NCBI GenBank assembly: GCA_002013415.1 | Contig: MAEX01000014.1 | Coordinates: 1 to 64,000, forward strand | Source of the DNA: Mycobacterium sp. D16Q14 | GTDB taxonomy: Bacteria > Actinomycetota > Actinomycetes > Mycobacteriales > Mycobacteriaceae | Direction: 5' to 3' | Length of the DNA: 64,000 nt | Shown: positions 1 to 8,966 of the stretch, in pieces | How the letters are laid out: each line of letters begins with the position of its first letter | How positions within the stretch are numbered: the first letter of the stretch is position 1 | Notes under the pieces: model-generated | The model's input: the letters and a program-made list of their open reading frames with translations, nothing else | Told to the model about the DNA's origin: nothing | Databases searched by the model: none | Translations under genes and position numbers: made by a program

Positions 1-7
1 AGAGCGA

Positions 8-1156
8 TCAGAGGCGCTCGATGATGGTGACGTTCGCGGTGCCGCCGCCCTCACACATCGTCTGCAGGCCGTACTTGCCTCCGGTGCGCTCCAGCTCGTT
101 GAGCATGGTGGCGAACAGCTTGGCGCCGGTGGCCCCCAAGGGATGACCCAGCGCGATCGCGCCGCCGTTGGGGTTGACCTTCTTCAGATCGACATCGAGC
201 TCCTTGGCCCATGCCAACACGACAGGGGCAAAGGCCTCGTTGATCTCGACGACGTCGATGTCGTCCATCGTCAGACCGGTCTTGGCCAGCGCGTACTTGG
301 TGGCGGGGATCGGGCCGGTCAGCATGAACACCGGGTCATCACCGCGGGCGCTGATGTGATGGATACGCGCACGCGGCGTGAGGCCGTGCGCCTTCACCGC
401 ACTTTCCGAGGCGACCAGGGTGGCGCTGCCGCCGTCGGAGATCTGGCTGGCCAGTGCGGCGGTCAGACGGCCACCCTCGACCAGGGTCTTGAGCCCCGCC
501 AGCTTCTCCAGCGTGCTCTCGCGCGGCCCCTCGTCCACCCGGAAGTCGCCGACCGGGACGATCTCATTGTCGAAGTGTCCGTTGCGAATCGCGGCAAATG
601 CCCGCTCATGGCTGGCGAGTGCGAACTGCTCCATCTCCTCGCGGCTGATGTCCCACTTCTCGGCGATCATCTCGGCGCCGCGGAACTGGGAGATTTCCTG
701 GTCGCCGTAGCGGTGTAGCCAGCCCTCGGATTCGGCTGTGGGCGAAGTGAATCCGTACTCCTTGCCGACGAGCATCGCCGCCGAGATCGGAATCTGGCTC
801 ATGTTCTGGAAACCACCGGCCACGATCAAGTCGGCGGTACCGGACATAACAGCCTGCGCGGCAAAGGAAATGGCCTGCTGGCTTGATCCACACTGACGAT
901 CGACGGTGCAGCCCGGCACCTCCTCCGGGTATCCACCGGCCAGCCACGCCAAACGTCCGGCATTGCCTGCCTGTCCGCCGATAGCGTCCAGCACACCCAT
1001 GATCACGTCGTCGATGGCGTCGGGGTCGACATCGACGCGGTCGAAGAGTCCCTTGAAGGTGGCCGCACCCAGATCCAGCGGGTGCACCGTGGACAGCGAT
1101 CCGTTGCGCTTACCGACAGCGGTACGCACAGCGTCAATGATGTACGCCTCAGGCAT
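8..1156 (-). CDS. fadA6: Acetyl-CoA C-acyltransferase FadA6 (sterol ring thiolase)
   Basis: A 382-aa thiolase, the usual length for the family. The nucleophilic Cys lies in QCGSSQQA (Cys89); the second catalytic block GGAIALGHPLGATG supplies the His, and the C-terminal CEGGGTANV supplies the acid/base Cys. In M. tuberculosis, FadA6 (Rv3556c) performs thiolytic cleavage during degradation of the HIP moiety (sterol C/D rings). It follows kstR2 on the same strand by 16 bp, as in M. tuberculosis, so it is probably cotranscribed with kstR2 and repressed by KstR2. The assignment as FadA6 rather than another FadA paralogue rests on synteny; the thiolase family itself is certain. Confidence 0.93.
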   Translation of the reverse strand: MPEAYIIDAVRTAVGKRNGSLSTVHPLDLGAATFKGLFDRVDVDPDAIDDVIMGVLDAIGGQAGNAGRLAWLAGGYPEEVPGCTVDRQCGSSQQAISFAAQAVMSGTADLIVAGGFQNMSQIPISAAMLVGKEYGFTSPTAESEGWLHRYGDQEISQFRGAEMIAEKWDISREEMEQFALASHERAFAAIRNGHFDNEIVPVGDFRVDEGPRESTLEKLAGLKTLVEGGRLTAALASQISDGGSATLVASESAVKAHGLTPRARIHHISARGDDPVFMLTGPIPATKYALAKTGLTMDDIDVVEINEAFAPVVLAWAKELDVDLKKVNPNGGAIALGHPLGATGAKLFATMLNELERTGGKYGLQTMCEGGGTANVTIIERL

Positions 1157-1172
1157 GGTGAATCTCCTTTGT

Positions 1173-1826
1173 CTATTCGGGTGACTGAACGGCGTTGTTC
1201 GTGGTGATCCCTCCGAGAACTATCGAGAGGTACTGTTCGGCGACTTCCTGCGCCGTGCGTGAGCCGCCAGGCCGGAACCAGCGCACCGAGACCCAGGTCG
1301 CGTCGCGAATAAACCGGTACACCACGGCCACATCGAGATCCGGGCGGAAGTAGCCCTGCGCAATGCCATCACGCAGCACTTCCAGCCACAGCTCGCGCTG
1401 CTCGGTATTGAGCTCGTTCAGATAGGCGAACCGCTCCTGCGACAGCAGTCGGGGCGCCTCCGCCTGGTAGATGGCGACCTGCGCGTGCTTGGTTTCAATC
1501 GCGTCGAACGACGCCAGAAAAAGGCCCTTGAGGGTGTCGACGGGGTTCAGGTTGGCCGCCGCGATTTCGCGGTACCGAGTGAACAGTCCCTCCAGGAAAT
1601 CGCGGAGCAGCTCGTCCACGATCGCTTCTTTGGAGTCGAAGTGGTGATAGAGGCTGCCGGACAGGATTCCCGCCGCATCGGCGATATCACGCACCGTGGT
1701 GGCGCGCAGACCGCGTTCGGCGAACATAGCGGCCGCAAGGCTCAGCAGCTCGTCACGCCGAGACGGCTGCGATGAGCCGCTTGCGCGAAGAGCGTCCGAC
1801 TCTCGCACTTCTGCCACGTTGTCCAC
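1173..1826 (-). CDS. kstR2: TetR-family repressor KstR2
   Basis: A 217-aa TetR regulator. The N-terminal helix-turn-helix spans about residues 28-72 and includes TTVRDIADAAGI and SGSLYHHF; the C-terminal half is the ligand domain. KstR2 represses the HIP-catabolic genes and is released by HIP-CoA (established for mycobacteria). The GTG start at 1826 gives an N-terminus VDNVAE that resembles the M. tuberculosis protein as I remember it; a second GTG three codons downstream has better spacing to the GGGGAGG-like sequence. A perfect KstR2 palindrome lies 16-29 bp upstream, so the gene is autoregulated. M. tuberculosis has PPE64 between kstR2 and ipdF; here there is no gene in that gap. Confidence 0.95.
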   Translation of the reverse strand: MDNVAEVRESDALRASGSSQPSRRDELLSLAAAMFAERGLRATTVRDIADAAGILSGSLYHHFDSKEAIVDELLRDFLEGLFTRYREIAAANLNPVDTLKGLFLASFDAIETKHAQVAIYQAEAPRLLSQERFAYLNELNTEQRELWLEVLRDGIAQGYFRPDLDVAVVYRFIRDATWVSVRWFRPGGSRTAQEVAEQYLSIVLGGITTNNAVQSPE

Positions 1827-1841
1827 CTCCCCACTGTATCA

Positions 1842-1855
1842 ACCAAGCGCTTGTT
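1842..1855. promoter_or_regulatory. KstR2 operator upstream of kstR2
   Basis: ACCAAGCGCTTGTT matches the published KstR2 consensus AnCAAGnnCTTGnT at every specified position. It lies between the start of kstR2 and the end of ipdF, where it can control the kstR2-fadA6 transcript. Confidence 0.92.
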
Positions 1856-1887
1856 TGGTCACCGTTGAGTGCGCTTCATGGCGCATG

Positions 1888-2676
1888 TCACGCCCGCTGG
1901 CTGGACACCGAGATGACCTCGCCGGTCAGGTAGCTCGAGTAATCGCTGGCCAGGAAGGCAATGGTGGAAGCGATCTCCCATGGTTCGGCGGCACGACCGA
2001 ATGCCTCATCGGAGGACAGCTTGTCCAGCAGATCCGAGGACGTCACCTTGTCGAGGAATTTGTGCCGGGCAATGCTCGGGGCGACGGCGTTGATGCGCAC
2101 GCCATGCTCCACGGCCTCGATGGCACTGCACCGGGTAAGTGCCATGACGCCGGCCTTCGCGGCGGCGTAGTGCGACTGCCCGTACTGCGCACGCCAGCCC
2201 AACACACTCGCGTTGTTGACGATGACGCCGCCGTGGCCGGCCTCGCGGAAGTACCGCAGCGCCGCACGTGTGGCACGGAAGGTGGAGGTCAGGGTGACGT
2301 CGAGAACCCGGTCCCACTGCTCGTCGGTCATATCGGCGACGGGAGTCTCACCACCGAGTCCCGCATTGTTCACCAGCACGTCGATACGGCCAAGGGCCGC
2401 TACGGATTCGGCGATCAGCGCATCCACGGCTGCGGTGGAGGTGACATCACACACCACCGCGGCCACCTTGCCCAGCCCGAGCGCCGCGAGCTCGTCCCGA
2501 GTCTCGGTGAGGCGACGCTCGTGGTAGTCGGAGACGACGACGTCGGCCCCCTCGGCCAGAGCACGGCGCGCCGTGGAGGATCCAATACCGGTGCCCGCCG
2601 CGGCGGTGATGACAACCGCCTTGCCCTTCAGAAGTCCGTGTCCGGCAATCTCTTCCGGTGCCTGCGACAAGCTCAC
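1888..2676 (-). CDS. ipdF: Short-chain dehydrogenase IpdF (HIP pathway)
   Basis: Using the GTG at 2676, which overlaps the fadE30 stop codon, the product is 262 aa, a normal SDR length. The Rossmann glycine motif (TAAAGTGIGSS) is near residue 25, NNAG near residue 100, and the catalytic Tyr-Lys in YAAAKAG. The longer open frame reaching 2790 lies inside fadE30 and is not needed. In M. tuberculosis the syntenic Rv3559c (IpdF) acts on a hydroxylated CoA thioester during HIP beta-oxidation. Stop/start overlap with fadE30 indicates translational coupling in one KstR2-controlled transcript. Confidence 0.92.
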   Translation of the reverse strand: MSLSQAPEEIAGHGLLKGKAVVITAAAGTGIGSSTARRALAEGADVVVSDYHERRLTETRDELAALGLGKVAAVVCDVTSTAAVDALIAESVAALGRIDVLVNNAGLGGETPVADMTDEQWDRVLDVTLTSTFRATRAALRYFREAGHGGVIVNNASVLGWRAQYGQSHYAAAKAGVMALTRCSAIEAVEHGVRINAVAPSIARHKFLDKVTSSDLLDKLSSDEAFGRAAEPWEIASTIAFLASDYSSYLTGEVISVSSQRA

Positions 2677-3860
2677 TAGCGCGCCTCTCTGGGTAAACCG
2701 AGCACCCGCTCGGAGATGATGTTGCGTTGGATCTCGTTGGAGCCGCCATAGATCGTGTCGGCGCGCGAGAAGAGGAACAGCCGCTGCCATTCGTCCATCT
2801 CGCCGTCATCGGTCAACAGAGTCGACTTTCCGATGATCTCCATCGCAAGTTCGCCCAAGTCGCGATGCCAGTTGGCCCACAACAACTTTGACACATTGTC
2901 CTGACCGGGACGCTCCTCGTCCATGGTGGCCAGCGCGTAGGCACGCATGGCGCGAAGCCCTACGTAGGCCTGAGCAAGGCGCTCCCGGATCGCCGGATCG
3001 TCCGCCGAGCCGTTGGACTTGGCGAGCCCGGCCAGCCGGGAAAGTTCACGGGCATAGGTGATCTGGTTACCCAGCGTCGAGACACCACGTTCGAAGGTCA
3101 GGGTGCCCATCGCCACCCGCCAGCCATCGCCGGGCTCACCGACCACCAGATCAGCGGCGGTACGCGCGTTGTCGAAGAACACCTCATTGAACTCCGAGGT
3201 GCTGGTCAGCTGGATGATCGGCCGAATCTCGACCCCCGGCTGATCGAGGGGCACCAGAAGATACGACAGGCCCCTATGCCGCGCCGATCCGGGTTCGGTA
3301 CGCGCGACCACGAAGCACCACTGTGATTGCAGCGCCAGCGACGTCCACACCTTCTGCCCGTTAATCACCCATTCATCACCCTCAAGCACCGCGGTGGTAG
3401 ACACATTCGCCAGGTCCGACCCCGCGCCGGGTTCCGAATAGCCCTGACACCACAGCTCCGTGACATCACGGATGGCTGGAAGGAAGCGCTGCTGCTGTTC
3501 AGGGGTGCCGTAGGCGATGAGGGTCGGACCGAGGAGCTCCTCACCCAGGTGGTTCACCTTGTGCGGCGCCTCGGCCCGCGCGTACTCCTCGTAGAAGATG
3601 ACGCGCTGGCTCACGGTGGCGCCGCGTCCCCCGTGCTCGACCGGCCAGCCTAGGCAGGTCCAGCCCGCGGCGGCCAGGTGGCGGTTCCAGGCGAGGCGCT
3701 CGTCGAAGGCTTCATGCTCGCTGCCGGGGCCACCCAGGCCCTTCAGCTCGGCGAACTCACCGACGAGGTTCTCGGCCAGCCATTCCCGGATCTCGGTACG
3801 CACCTGATCATCGGACATCTCCGATAACGGACGCTCGGAAGCCGCTTGGAACTCACCCAC
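2676..3860 (-). CDS. fadE30: Acyl-CoA dehydrogenase FadE30
   Basis: A 394-aa flavin acyl-CoA dehydrogenase with the CQGYSEPGAGSDLA flavin/substrate signature and a C-terminal IYGGSNEIQRNIISERVLGLPR. In the HIP pathway FadE30 catalyses an early dehydrogenation after CoA activation by FadD3. Two starts are possible: the GTG at 3860, or the ATG at 3818, which would give 380 aa, closer to the M. tuberculosis length. A TAGGTT -10-like hexamer at 3869-3874 (minus strand) would place transcription start at or next to the 3860 GTG, so a leaderless mRNA is plausible (inference). It is divergent from fadD3, with a KstR2 operator between them. Confidence 0.93.
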   Translation of the reverse strand: MGEFQAASERPLSEMSDDQVRTEIREWLAENLVGEFAELKGLGGPGSEHEAFDERLAWNRHLAAAGWTCLGWPVEHGGRGATVSQRVIFYEEYARAEAPHKVNHLGEELLGPTLIAYGTPEQQQRFLPAIRDVTELWCQGYSEPGAGSDLANVSTTAVLEGDEWVINGQKVWTSLALQSQWCFVVARTEPGSARHRGLSYLLVPLDQPGVEIRPIIQLTSTSEFNEVFFDNARTAADLVVGEPGDGWRVAMGTLTFERGVSTLGNQITYARELSRLAGLAKSNGSADDPAIRERLAQAYVGLRAMRAYALATMDEERPGQDNVSKLLWANWHRDLGELAMEIIGKSTLLTDDGEMDEWQRLFLFSRADTIYGGSNEIQRNIISERVLGLPREAR

Positions 3861-3876
3861 ACCTGTAGGCTAACCT

Positions 3877-3890
3877 ACCAAGCACTTGCT
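3877..3890. promoter_or_regulatory. KstR2 operator in the fadE30/fadD3 divergent promoter
   Basis: ACCAAGCACTTGCT fits AnCAAGnnCTTGnT at every specified position. It sits 16 bp from the fadE30 GTG and 27 bp from the fadD3 ATG, so one operator can block both divergent transcripts. Confidence 0.93.
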
Positions 3891-3917
3891 TGTTATTGGA
3901 AGGTGGGTCGGACGCGT

Positions 3918-5489
3918 ATGGAGTCGGCGCAGCAGACACCCGAGCCCACCATTCCGGCCGCGTTAGACCAGGCAGCAGCCCGTTTCGGTGATCGCGACGC
4001 CCTCTATGCCGATGGCTCGTGGCTGTCCTTTTCCGAACTTCGCACCCGCGCCAGGCGCTTCGCGGCGGCGCTGATCGCCCTCGATATCAAGCACGGAGAC
4101 CGGGTGGCCATCTGGTCTCCCAACTCCTGGCACTGGCCCATAGCGTGCCTGGGCGCGCAGTACGCCGGAGCCGCCGTCGTCCCGATGAACACCCGCTACA
4201 CCGTCGACGAGGCGACGGACATTTTGCAGCGCAGCGAGGCTCGCGTGCTGGTGTCGGTCGGAGTGTTCCTCGGTTCGGATCGCATCACTCAACTGGACAC
4301 CGCGACCCTCCCCGACCTCGCCCATATCGTGCGGATCGCGGTGGAAGCCGGCGACCACGCCAATTGGGACGAATTCGTCGCGCACGGAGATGACGTGAGC
4401 GACGAGAACATTGACGAGCGCAAGTCGACGGTGAACTCCGAAGACATCAGCGACATCCTCTTCACCTCCGGCACTACCGGACGCAGCAAGGGTGTGCTGT
4501 GCATGCACCGCCAACCACTGGCGGCCTCCCTGGCGTGGGCTACCTACGGAGAATTCACCGAGAACGACCGATATCTGTGCGTCAACCCGTTCTTCCACAA
4601 CTTCGGATACAAGGCGGGCATCCTGGCCTGTCTGCAGACGGGCGCGGCACTCATGCCACAGCTGACCTTCGACCCCGAAAAGGCAATGGCCGCAGTCCAG
4701 GAACACAAGATCACCGTGTTGCCCGGCGCGCCCACCATCTTCCAGATGCTGCTCGACCACCCTGCCCGTAAAAACTATGACCTGACCTCACTGCGGTACT
4801 CCGTGACGGGTGCGGCCGTCGTCCCAGTAGTGCTCATCGAACGCATGCAATCCGAGCTGGATTTCGATCTGGTACTTACCGCCTACGGCCTCACCGAGAC
4901 TCAAGGCTTCGCCACGATCTGCCGCTCCGATGACGACGCGGTGACGGTCGCGACCACCTGTGGACGTCCGATGATCGGCTACGAGCTGCGGATCGCCGAC
5001 GCGCAGAACCCGGGCGACGAAGGCGAAGTGCTGCTGCGCAGTGCCAACGTCATGAAGGGCTATCTCGACGATCCGCAGGCCACCGCCGAAACCATCGACT
5101 CGGCTGGCTGGTTGCACACCGGCGACATCGGAAAGCTCGACGAGCGCGGCAATCTCACCATCACCGACCGGCTCAAGGACATGTACATCTGCGGTGGGTT
5201 CAACGTGTATCCCGCCGAGATCGAACAGGTGCTGATGCGGCTCGACGGTGTAGCGGACGTGGCCGTGATCGGAGTGCCCGACGCGCGGCTTGGCGAGGTT
5301 GGGAAGGCGTACATCGTGCGCAAGCCCGGCGCATCCCTCAACAATCAGGCCGTCATCGATTACAGCGCAGCGCATGTGGCGAACTTCAAGAAACCGCGGT
5401 TCGTCGAGTTTCTCGACGAACTTCCCCGCAACCTGGGCGGCAAGGTGGTCAAACCCACCCTGCGCGCCATGCATGAGGAGTCTGCGTAA
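3918..5489 (+). CDS. fadD3: HIP-CoA ligase FadD3
   Basis: A 523-aa ANL-family acyl-CoA synthetase. The AMP-binding P-loop FTSGTTGRSKG is near residue 180, the A5-type motif YGLTETQG follows, then TGDIG and the hinge DRLKDMYICGGFNVYP; the catalytic Lys is in PRNLGGKVVK. FadD3 adenylates and CoA-thioesterifies HIP, the C/D-ring propionate left from sterols. The frame is open back to 3846, but that would cover the KstR2 operator; the ATG at 3918 with AAGGTGG upstream is preferred. Its stop overlaps the fadE31 start (TAATG), beginning a tightly packed four-gene operon. Confidence 0.95.
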   Translation: MESAQQTPEPTIPAALDQAAARFGDRDALYADGSWLSFSELRTRARRFAAALIALDIKHGDRVAIWSPNSWHWPIACLGAQYAGAAVVPMNTRYTVDEATDILQRSEARVLVSVGVFLGSDRITQLDTATLPDLAHIVRIAVEAGDHANWDEFVAHGDDVSDENIDERKSTVNSEDISDILFTSGTTGRSKGVLCMHRQPLAASLAWATYGEFTENDRYLCVNPFFHNFGYKAGILACLQTGAALMPQLTFDPEKAMAAVQEHKITVLPGAPTIFQMLLDHPARKNYDLTSLRYSVTGAAVVPVVLIERMQSELDFDLVLTAYGLTETQGFATICRSDDDAVTVATTCGRPMIGYELRIADAQNPGDEGEVLLRSANVMKGYLDDPQATAETIDSAGWLHTGDIGKLDERGNLTITDRLKDMYICGGFNVYPAEIEQVLMRLDGVADVAVIGVPDARLGEVGKAYIVRKPGASLNNQAVIDYSAAHVANFKKPRFVEFLDELPRNLGGKVVKPTLRAMHEESA

Positions 5490-6649
5490 TGGACCTGTTG
5501 CTTGACGACGAGACCGAGGCGTTCCGGACGGAGGTGCGCGAGTTCCTCGCCGCCAACACCCCGAATCCGCCGCTACCCTCCTATGACTCACCCGAAGGCG
5601 CTGTACTGCACCGCCAGTGGGAGCGGACCCTCTATGACGCGGGCTTCTCCGCAGTGTCCTGGCCCAAGGAGTACGGCGGCCGCGATGTCACCCTGTTGCA
5701 GTGGGTGATCTTCGAGGAGGAGTACTTCAAGGCAGGGGCCCCCGCGCGCATCAGCCAGAACGGCATGTTCCTGCTGGGGCCCACGCTGTTCGCGCATGGC
5801 AGCAAGGACCAGCTGGATCGCATTCTCCCCAAGATGGCCAACGGCGAGGAGATCTGGGCACAAGCCTGGTCGGAGCCGGAGTCGGGTAGCGATCTGGCAT
5901 CACTGCGCTCCCCCGCCCGCAAGGTAGACGGTGGCTGGCGCTTGTCCGGACAGAAGATCTGGAGCTCACGAGCGCCATTCGCGGACAGGGCATTCGGGCT
6001 CTGGCGCTCCGACCCAGAATCGCAGCGCCACCAGGGTTTGACGTACTTCATGTTCGACCTCAAGGCCGAGGGCGTCACTGTTCGCCCCATCCCCCAGCTC
6101 GACGGCGATCCCGGTTTCGCCGAGATCTTCCTGGACGATGTCTTTGTCCCCGACGAGGACGTCATCGGTGCGGTGCACGATGGCTGGCGGGTGGCCATGA
6201 GCACGTCGAGCAATGAGCGTGGCATGTCATTGCGTAGCCCCGGCCGCTTCCTGGCCACCGCGGACCGGCTGGTGAATCTATGGAAGTCGGTTTCGGAGAA
6301 CGGGTTCGCGTCCGAGCGTGTCGCCGACGCCTGGATCGCCGCCCAGGCCTACCGGCTGCACACCTTCGGCACCGTGACCCGGCTGTCCGGCGGCGGCGAG
6401 CTCGGTGCCGAATCCTCGATTACCAAGGTGTTCTGGTCCGAGCTGGATGTCGCCCTGCACGAGACGGCGATCGACCTGCGTGGCGCCGACGGCGAGCTCA
6501 CCGGGCCATGGACGGACGGGTACCTGTTCTCCCTCGGCGGTCCGATTTACGCTGGCACCAACGAGATTCAGCGCAACATCATTGCCGAGCGGATTCTGGG
6601 CCTGCCCAGGGAAAGCAGCGCAAGCGCTCGCACGGGAGGTGCCAAGTGA
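5489..6649 (+). CDS. fadE31: Acyl-CoA dehydrogenase FadE31
   Basis: A 386-aa acyl-CoA dehydrogenase with AQAWSEPESGSDLA in the middle domain and IYAGTNEIQRNIIAERILGLPRE at the C-terminus. It is full length. FadE31 is the conventional subunit that pairs with shorter partners such as FadE32 and FadE33; heteromeric ACADs are established for mycobacterial steroid degradation. Its start overlaps the fadD3 stop and its stop overlaps the fadE32 GTG, so the four genes are translationally coupled. Confidence 0.94.
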   Translation: MDLLLDDETEAFRTEVREFLAANTPNPPLPSYDSPEGAVLHRQWERTLYDAGFSAVSWPKEYGGRDVTLLQWVIFEEEYFKAGAPARISQNGMFLLGPTLFAHGSKDQLDRILPKMANGEEIWAQAWSEPESGSDLASLRSPARKVDGGWRLSGQKIWSSRAPFADRAFGLWRSDPESQRHQGLTYFMFDLKAEGVTVRPIPQLDGDPGFAEIFLDDVFVPDEDVIGAVHDGWRVAMSTSSNERGMSLRSPGRFLATADRLVNLWKSVSENGFASERVADAWIAAQAYRLHTFGTVTRLSGGGELGAESSITKVFWSELDVALHETAIDLRGADGELTGPWTDGYLFSLGGPIYAGTNEIQRNIIAERILGLPRESSASARTGGAK

Positions 6650-7614
6650 GGTTCGATCTAGACACGCAGCAGCGAGATTTCGCGGCCAGCATCGACGCGG
6701 CCCTGGGGGCCGCCGATGTTCCCGCCGCGGCTCGCGCGTGGGCAACCGGTAACCACGAACCCGGGCTCGCGGTGTGGTCGACATTGTCCGATCTCGGTGT
6801 CACCGCCCTCGCGGTCTCCGAAAAGTACGACGGCATCGGCGCTCATCCCGTCGATCTGGTTGTCGCGCTGGAAGGTCTAGGCAAGTGGGCGGTGCCGGGA
6901 CCGGTCGTCGAGTCCCTCGCGGTAGCACCGATCCTGCTCGCCGAGGATGAAAACGGAGCTGAGCGTTCCTCGCAACTGGCCTCCGGAGAACTCATCGTCA
7001 CCGTGGCCGCACCTCCCACGACGCCACGCGCGCTCGACGCGGATGTTGCGGGGCTGGTGCTCATCGCCGACGACATCGGGTTCCGCGAGGCCCAGGCCGG
7101 CACGCAACACGAGTCGATCGACGCCACCCGCCGGCTGTTCGATGTAACACCGACAGGGGGCGGCGTCTCTCTGGATACCAGCCGCGCCATCAACTTTGGT
7201 GTGCTCGCGATTTCGGCACAGCTTGTCGGTCTTGGGCAGTCACTACTGGACCGCGCGGTGGAGTATGCCAAGCAGCGTTCGCAGTTCGGGCGGCCGATCG
7301 GCTCCTATCAGGCCGTCAAGCACAAGCTGGCCGATGTCCACATCGCACTGGAGCTGGCCCGCCCGTTGGTGTACGGCGCGGCGTTATCCCTGGCCGAGGA
7401 CTCTCCCACCGCCGCACGTGATGTGAGTGCGGCGAAGGTGGCTGCCGGCAAGGCCGCTTACCTTGCCGGGCGTTCCTCCCTGCAGACCCACGGCGCCATC
7501 GGCTTCACTGCCGAATACGACCTGTCACTGTGGATCCTCAAGGCGCGGGCCCTGACGTCGGCCTGGGGCACACTGGAATGGCACCGTGCGCGGGTGCTTG
7601 GAGCGCTCGCATGA
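6646..7614 (+). CDS. fadE32: Acyl-CoA dehydrogenase FadE32
   Basis: The GTG at 6646 overlaps the fadE31 TGA and is preceded by GGGAGG (6634-6639) at ideal spacing. It gives a 322-aa product, close to the M. tuberculosis FadE32. The C-terminal half is conserved (YAKQRSQFGRPIGSYQAVKH, then QTHGAIGFTAEYDLSLW), while the N-terminal half is divergent and short. This is typical of the second subunit of alpha2beta2 steroid acyl-CoA dehydrogenases. The frame upstream of 6646 is open through fadE31 and is not real. Confidence 0.93.
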   Translation: MRFDLDTQQRDFAASIDAALGAADVPAAARAWATGNHEPGLAVWSTLSDLGVTALAVSEKYDGIGAHPVDLVVALEGLGKWAVPGPVVESLAVAPILLAEDENGAERSSQLASGELIVTVAAPPTTPRALDADVAGLVLIADDIGFREAQAGTQHESIDATRRLFDVTPTGGGVSLDTSRAINFGVLAISAQLVGLGQSLLDRAVEYAKQRSQFGRPIGSYQAVKHKLADVHIALELARPLVYGAALSLAEDSPTAARDVSAAKVAAGKAAYLAGRSSLQTHGAIGFTAEYDLSLWILKARALTSAWGTLEWHRARVLGALA

Positions 7615-8552
7615 GTTCCGAACGGCAGATGCTGCGTGACACCGTCCGCTCTTTGGTGACCAAACGGGCCGACTCGGCCGCGGTACGCAAGGCGATGGAA
7701 TCCGAACGCGGCTACGACGAGAGCCTGTGGACCGTTCTGTGCGAACAGGTGGGCGCCGCAGCGTTGTTGGTTCCCGAGGAATTGGGCGGTGCCGGGGGCG
7801 AGCTAGCAGACGCGGCCGTCGTGGTGGAGGAGCTCGGCCGCGGGCTCGTGCCCAGCCCGCTGATGGGCACGCTGTGGGCACAGCTCGCTCTCCTGGGCGC
7901 CGGGTACGACGGTGAACTGCTGGAATCGTTGGCCTCCGGTGAATCGATCGGTGCAGTGGCCTTCGACCCGGGATATGTCGTCAATGGAGCCAACGCCGAT
8001 GTGGTGCTCACCCTGGAGGGCGATGAAGTGCACCGAGCGGAGAACGTCACCGCTACTGCGTTGTCCACGATGGATCCCACCCGCCGGTTGGCCGCGGTCG
8101 CGGTCAGCGGAAGCGAACCGATCGGCACTGCCCAGGGACTGGTCGACAAGGCCGGGTTACTACTGGCCGCCGAGCAGGTGGGGGCGGCGGCACGCGCCCT
8201 GGAACTCACCGTCGAGTACACCAAGACGCGGGTTCAATTCGGACGCGCGATCGGCAGCTTCCAGGCTCTCAAACACCGGATGGCCGACCTGTACGTGCTG
8301 GTGGAGTCAGCACGCGCGACCGTGTACCAGGCCATCCAAGATCTCACTACCGAGGCCGCGACCGTGGCGAGAATCAAAGCCAGCGAGGCACTTTCGATCG
8401 TGGCCGGTGAATCGATCCAGTTACACGGCGGTATCGCCATCACCTGGGAACACGACGCCCACCTGTATTTCAAGCGTGCACACGGCAGCGCGCTGCTCCT
8501 GGGAACACCACGTCAGCTACTCCCAAACCTGGAGAGCGCCGCAGGACTGTAG
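7611..8552 (+). CDS. fadE33: Acyl-CoA dehydrogenase FadE33
   Basis: A 313-aa product from the ATG at 7611, which overlaps the fadE32 stop (ATGA). It carries EYTKTRVQFGRAIGSFQALKH and QLHGGIAITWEHDAHLY, and is a short ACAD of the same partner type as FadE32. It is the last gene of the fadD3-fadE31-fadE32-fadE33 run. M. tuberculosis continues with aspB and nat, but here an unrelated block follows. Confidence 0.93.
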   Translation: MSSERQMLRDTVRSLVTKRADSAAVRKAMESERGYDESLWTVLCEQVGAAALLVPEELGGAGGELADAAVVVEELGRGLVPSPLMGTLWAQLALLGAGYDGELLESLASGESIGAVAFDPGYVVNGANADVVLTLEGDEVHRAENVTATALSTMDPTRRLAAVAVSGSEPIGTAQGLVDKAGLLLAAEQVGAAARALELTVEYTKTRVQFGRAIGSFQALKHRMADLYVLVESARATVYQAIQDLTTEAATVARIKASEALSIVAGESIQLHGGIAITWEHDAHLYFKRAHGSALLLGTPRQLLPNLESAAGL

Positions 8553-8574
8553 GTTCCCGGCCTAGACTCCGGGC

Positions 8575-8949
8575 ATGGAGACCAAAGCCAGCCCCTGGCC
8601 CGCCTACCGGCTCGCCGCAGTGCTCCTCGGTGTCGGCGTCCTACATTTCGTCGCCCCTAAACCCTTCGACGCCATCGTCCCGGCCGAACTGCCTGGTGAG
8701 GCTCGGTTCTACACGTACGCCTCGGGTGTTGCCGAGCTCGGAACCGGTGCGCTTCTGCTGACCCCGAAGACACGCAGGCTTGGTGGCACCCTCGCGGCGC
8801 TGCTGTTCATCGCCGTCTTCCCCGCGAATATCAACATGGCGCGTCAGTGGTGGGACAAGCCATGGCCGTTGCGACTGGGGGCGCTTGCCCGGTTGCCGTT
8901 GCAGATCCCGATGATCACCGAGGCGCTCAAGGTGCGACGTACGGCGTAG
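8575..8949 (+). CDS. DoxX-like small integral membrane protein
   Basis: A 124-aa protein with three or four hydrophobic segments (about residues 10-27, 45-60, 68-84 and 100-115). The pattern of a short periplasmic loop, GVAELGTGALLL, then ANINMARQWW resembles the DoxX/DUF4267-like families of small mycobacterial membrane proteins. It starts 22 bp after fadE33 and could be read through from that operon, but no metabolic link is visible. Function unknown. Confidence 0.75.
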   Translation: METKASPWPAYRLAAVLLGVGVLHFVAPKPFDAIVPAELPGEARFYTYASGVAELGTGALLLTPKTRRLGGTLAALLFIAVFPANINMARQWWDKPWPLRLGALARLPLQIPMITEALKVRRTA

Positions 8950-8966
8950 TCGAGTTTCGTCGTGTT

